The translations under genes were made by a program, and so were the position numbers. From positions 248,001 through 312,000 of the forward strand of contig NZ_JACXZT010000002.1 of assembly GCF_014779595.1 (NCBI RefSeq): DNA of 64,000 nt. Reading direction: 5' to 3'. Below the pieces are notes generated by a model. It ran no database searches. It was given only the letters and a program-made list of their open reading frames with translations, and was not told the DNA's origin. This DNA comes from Halomonas sp. ML-15. Its GTDB lineage: Bacteria > Pseudomonadota > Gammaproteobacteria > Pseudomonadales > Halomonadaceae. Of this stretch, positions 61,850-64,000 are shown piece after piece. Positions within the stretch are counted from its first letter, which is position 1, and each line of letters opens with the position of its first letter.

Positions 61850-62002
61850 ATGCGTCGAACCGCCGATCTGCCCACCAAATGCTGCGCACACTGCCAGCGC
61901 TCCTACCGCTGGCGGCGCAAGTGGGCGCGCTGCTGGGATGAAGTGCGCTACTGCAGTGAGCGCTGCCGCCGCACCGCACGCCTCGCCAGGAGGCAGGCAT
62001 GA
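61850..62002 (+). CDS. DUF2256 zinc-ribbon-like protein
   Basis: 50 residues from ATG 61850 (in-frame TTG 61817 and GTG 61832 are possible alternatives; no start has a strong Shine-Dalgarno). CCAHCQRSYRWRRKWARCWDEVRYCSERCRR is the DUF2256 signature with four regularly placed Cys, probably binding zinc. DUF2256 proteins commonly accompany photolyase/cryptochrome genes; function unknown. Overlaps the next gene by 4 bases. Confidence 0.88.
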   Translation: MRRTADLPTKCCAHCQRSYRWRRKWARCWDEVRYCSERCRRTARLARRQA

Positions 62003-63423
62003 GTACCGCTATCGTGTGGCTGCGTCACGACCTGCGGGTGGCCGACAATCCGCTGTTCAGCGCCCTGGGAGGGGCCACGGCCCTGGCCTGTGTCTACGTA
62101 CTGGATGCGCATGAATTGCGCCAGTGGGCGCCAGAGCAGGCAGCGAGCCGCTGCGGACCGGCGCGGCTGCGCTTCTTGTGGCAGAGCCTGATGGCGCTGC
62201 GCGGCGAACTGCTCAAGCGCGGCAGCGATCTGCTGGTGCGCATTGGAGACCCCGCCGCAGCTATCGCCGAGCTGGCCCTGCGGCTAGATGTCGACCGGGT
62301 GCTGGTACGTGACGAACCCGGCGTCGAGGAGCGCGCCCAGATCGAGCGCCTGGCGCAGTCGCTGGCGCAGCGCTGTCGGCTACAGTCTGTGGAGTCGGGC
62401 ATGCTGTTCGAGCGTAGGCAACTGCCCTTTACGCTGGACGCCGTACCGACGTCGTTTTCGGCCTTTCGCCGACGGCTGGAGCGCGACTGGCAGGTAGCGG
62501 ATCCGCGACCCGCTCCGGTGACCCTGCCGATGTGGCCGGATGGCGCGCCACGCGGCCTGCCTCCTCTCGATCAGGTCTGTCCGCGGGCAGCGGCATGGCG
62601 GCCGAGTGCTGCCGCCAGCCTGGCCCTGGAGGGCGGCGAGGAAGCGGCTCACGCTCGCCTTGATCACTACCTCTGGGGCAGCAATGCGGTGGCCACCTAC
62701 AAGGAGACCCGCAACGGTCTGCTGGGAGCTGACTTCTCGACGCGCTTCTCGGTATGGCTAGCTCACGGCTGCCTGTCGGCGCGCCAGGTGCATGCGGAGG
62801 TGCGCGCCTGGGAGGCGGAGCATGGGGCCAATGCGTCGAGCTACTGGGTGATCTTCGAGCTGCTGTGGCGAGACTACTTCCACTGGGTCGCATGGCAGGA
62901 AGGGGCGGGGCTATACGGCGGCGCCACCCTGTCGACGCCTGAGACAAGCCTGGTGGCATGGTGCAAGGGCAATACCGGCGTGCCCTTCATCGATGCCGCA
63001 ATGCGCGAACTCGGCGCCACCGGCTGGCTCTCCAACCGCGCACGACAGAACGTGGCCAGCTTTCTGGTCAAGGACCTCGGTGGGGACTGGCGGCTGGGGG
63101 CGGCGTGGTTCGAGCACTGTTTGATCGACTATGACGCCAGCAGTAATTGGGGCAACTGGCGCTATATTGCCGGGAGCGGCCGTGATCCACGCCAGGACCG
63201 CTATTTCAATGTGCTCAAGCAGGCGCGCCACTATGATCCCCAGGGCCACTATGTGACCCACTGGCTACCCGCCCTGCAGGCGCTGCCCCAGGGGGCGGCT
63301 CGCCATCAGCCCTGGCAGGCGGCGCCCGACCGGTTCGCTGCGCCGCTGGTCGAGCCGTCGTCGTGGCGTGAGTGGCGGATACCGGCATTGAGTGGCAGCG
63401 AACCGGTGGAGCCCGATGAATAG
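61999..63423 (+). CDS. DASH-family cryptochrome/deoxyribodipyrimidine photolyase
   Basis: 474 residues. An N-terminal antenna-binding domain (IVWLRHDLRVADNPLF) and a FAD domain with YKETRNGLLGADFSTRFSVWLAHGCLSARQVHAEV, WRDYFHWVAWQEG, TGWLSNRARQNVASFLVKDLGGDWRLGAAWFEHCLIDYDASSNWGNW and QARHYDPQGHYV are characteristic of CRY-DASH. These proteins repair cyclobutane dimers in single-stranded DNA or act as blue-light sensors. ATGA-type overlap with DUF2256; it overlaps the DUF3429 gene by 8 bases. Confidence 0.93.
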   Translation: MSTAIVWLRHDLRVADNPLFSALGGATALACVYVLDAHELRQWAPEQAASRCGPARLRFLWQSLMALRGELLKRGSDLLVRIGDPAAAIAELALRLDVDRVLVRDEPGVEERAQIERLAQSLAQRCRLQSVESGMLFERRQLPFTLDAVPTSFSAFRRRLERDWQVADPRPAPVTLPMWPDGAPRGLPPLDQVCPRAAAWRPSAAASLALEGGEEAAHARLDHYLWGSNAVATYKETRNGLLGADFSTRFSVWLAHGCLSARQVHAEVRAWEAEHGANASSYWVIFELLWRDYFHWVAWQEGAGLYGGATLSTPETSLVAWCKGNTGVPFIDAAMRELGATGWLSNRARQNVASFLVKDLGGDWRLGAAWFEHCLIDYDASSNWGNWRYIAGSGRDPRQDRYFNVLKQARHYDPQGHYVTHWLPALQALPQGAARHQPWQAAPDRFAAPLVEPSSWREWRIPALSGSEPVEPDE

Positions 63424-63889
63424 GCCCGTGGCGCGCGGTGCGTTGATTCAGGGACGCCTGACCACCCGTCTGGGGGGTGCCGGCCTGCTGCCATTCGCCT
63501 TGGCGCTGGTAATCGCCTGGGCAGCGCCTCCTGACTGGCAGGCTTGGGCAGTCGGCGCCTTTCTCTTCTATAGCGCGGTGATCCTGTCGTTTCTCGGCGG
63601 CGTACAGTGGGGTGTGGCGATGAGCCTGGATACCCCCGATGACCCCGCCTTCGCCTCACGCATGCTGCGCAGCATGCTGCCGAGCCTGATCGCTTGGCCG
63701 GCACTGCTGCTGCCGGACCTGGCTGCCACCGCGGTTCTGATGGCAGGATATCTGCTGATTCACGCCTATGAGTGCCGCCCCGCCAGCCGCGCTCGGCTGC
63801 CCGACTGGTATCGTGCCCTGAGGCGCTATCTCACCCTATGCGTGGTGAGCGCGCATGCGCTGATGCTGCTGCGTCTGATGATCGGCTGA
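63416..63889 (+). CDS. DUF3429 membrane protein
   Basis: 157 residues from ATG 63416, which overlaps the cryptochrome stop by 8 bases. Four to five hydrophobic segments; GAFLFYSAVILSFLGGVQWGVAM is the DUF3429 signature. Family function unknown; it often follows photolyase genes in marine gammaproteobacteria, from memory. Confidence 0.85.
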   Translation: MNRPVARGALIQGRLTTRLGGAGLLPFALALVIAWAAPPDWQAWAVGAFLFYSAVILSFLGGVQWGVAMSLDTPDDPAFASRMLRSMLPSLIAWPALLLPDLAATAVLMAGYLLIHAYECRPASRARLPDWYRALRRYLTLCVVSAHALMLLRLMIG

Positions 63890-63980
63890 GAGGCGATAAA
63901 CGGGGCTGGTTCCGGTGGCACTTCTGGGCGATGATCCGGGTCAGAGACTATCTATTCCGGAACCGCCGACAGGGATTGCC

Positions 63981-64000
63981 ATGCGTAAGCTTTTCTTCAC
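63981..64000 (+). CDS. Start of a further gene, cut by the window edge
   Basis: ATG 63981 follows AGGGA at a suitable distance and begins MRKLFF, which looks like the start of a signal peptide. Only six full codons are visible, so the product cannot be named. Arms GGTTCCGG and CCGGAACC lie in the 90 bases before it. Confidence 0.35.

Noticed and set aside
1-64000. CRISPR arrays, prophage, transposases, rRNA operons
   Set aside because: No regularly spaced direct repeats, integrase, transposase, phage structural genes or rRNA sequences were seen.

Overview
The window is GC-rich, densely packed gammaproteobacterial chromosome. Gene content and family resemblance (cbb3 oxidase, two multi-subunit Mrp cation/proton antiporters, a HiPIP, an rpsF-rpsR-membrane protein-rplI-dnaB block) fit a halophilic or haloalkaliphilic member of the Oceanospirillales, most likely Halomonas or a close relative. 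This is inference from gene content; no 16S gene is present.

Layout. 1-4.2 kb (minus): cbb3 oxidase operon ccoNOQP followed by ccoG (cut by the window edge), with an FNR/Anr-type box upstream of ccoN. 4.2-8.8 kb: two alpha/beta hydrolases, a five-gene tRNA array (Val-Asp-Asp-Val-Asp) with its own promoter and terminator, and fadH. 8.8-12.1 kb (minus): a translationally coupled operon of an exported cysteine-less oxidoreductase-fold protein, a sensor kinase and a LuxR-type response regulator. 12.3-23.5 kb (plus): a divergent block of five unrecognised envelope genes: a giant exported double-VWA protein, an exported transglutaminase-like protein without the catalytic Cys, an exported protein, a multi-span membrane protein and a small exported protein. 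This is the best candidate for an undescribed system. 23.7-28.6 kb: prkA-yeaH-spoVR. 28.7-34.8 kb: HiPIP, methyltransferase, small membrane proteins and a caa3-type oxidase with a subunit I-III fusion. 35-36.6 kb: a stand-alone Lrp-type domain, a membrane-anchored nuclease and three tRNA-Leu(CAG) genes. 36.8-45.6 kb: rnr-rlmB, rpsF-rpsR-(DUF2232)-rplI, and dnaB split by a 501-residue intein that carries both a LAGLIDADG endonuclease and a putative HTH. 45.6-49.6 kb: small conserved genes, a DCC protein with an FeS-type photolyase, and divergent hemH. 49.6-61.7 kb: two complete Mrp antiporter loci head to head, one with fused A-B and one with seven separate genes. 61.7-64 kb: DUF2256, DASH-type cryptochrome and a DUF3429 membrane protein.

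How it fits together. The window combines respiration at low oxygen (cbb3) and high oxygen (caa3), Na+ or K+/H+ homeostasis (two Mrp systems), light-damage repair (two photolyase-family genes, each preceded by repeat motifs that could be shared light-responsive operators), and translation/replication housekeeping. Two intergenic sites (34.8 and 40.1 kb) carry related inverted-repeat elements. Starts were moved from the longest ORF wherever a Shine-Dalgarno sequence, a signal peptide or an ATGA overlap argued for it.
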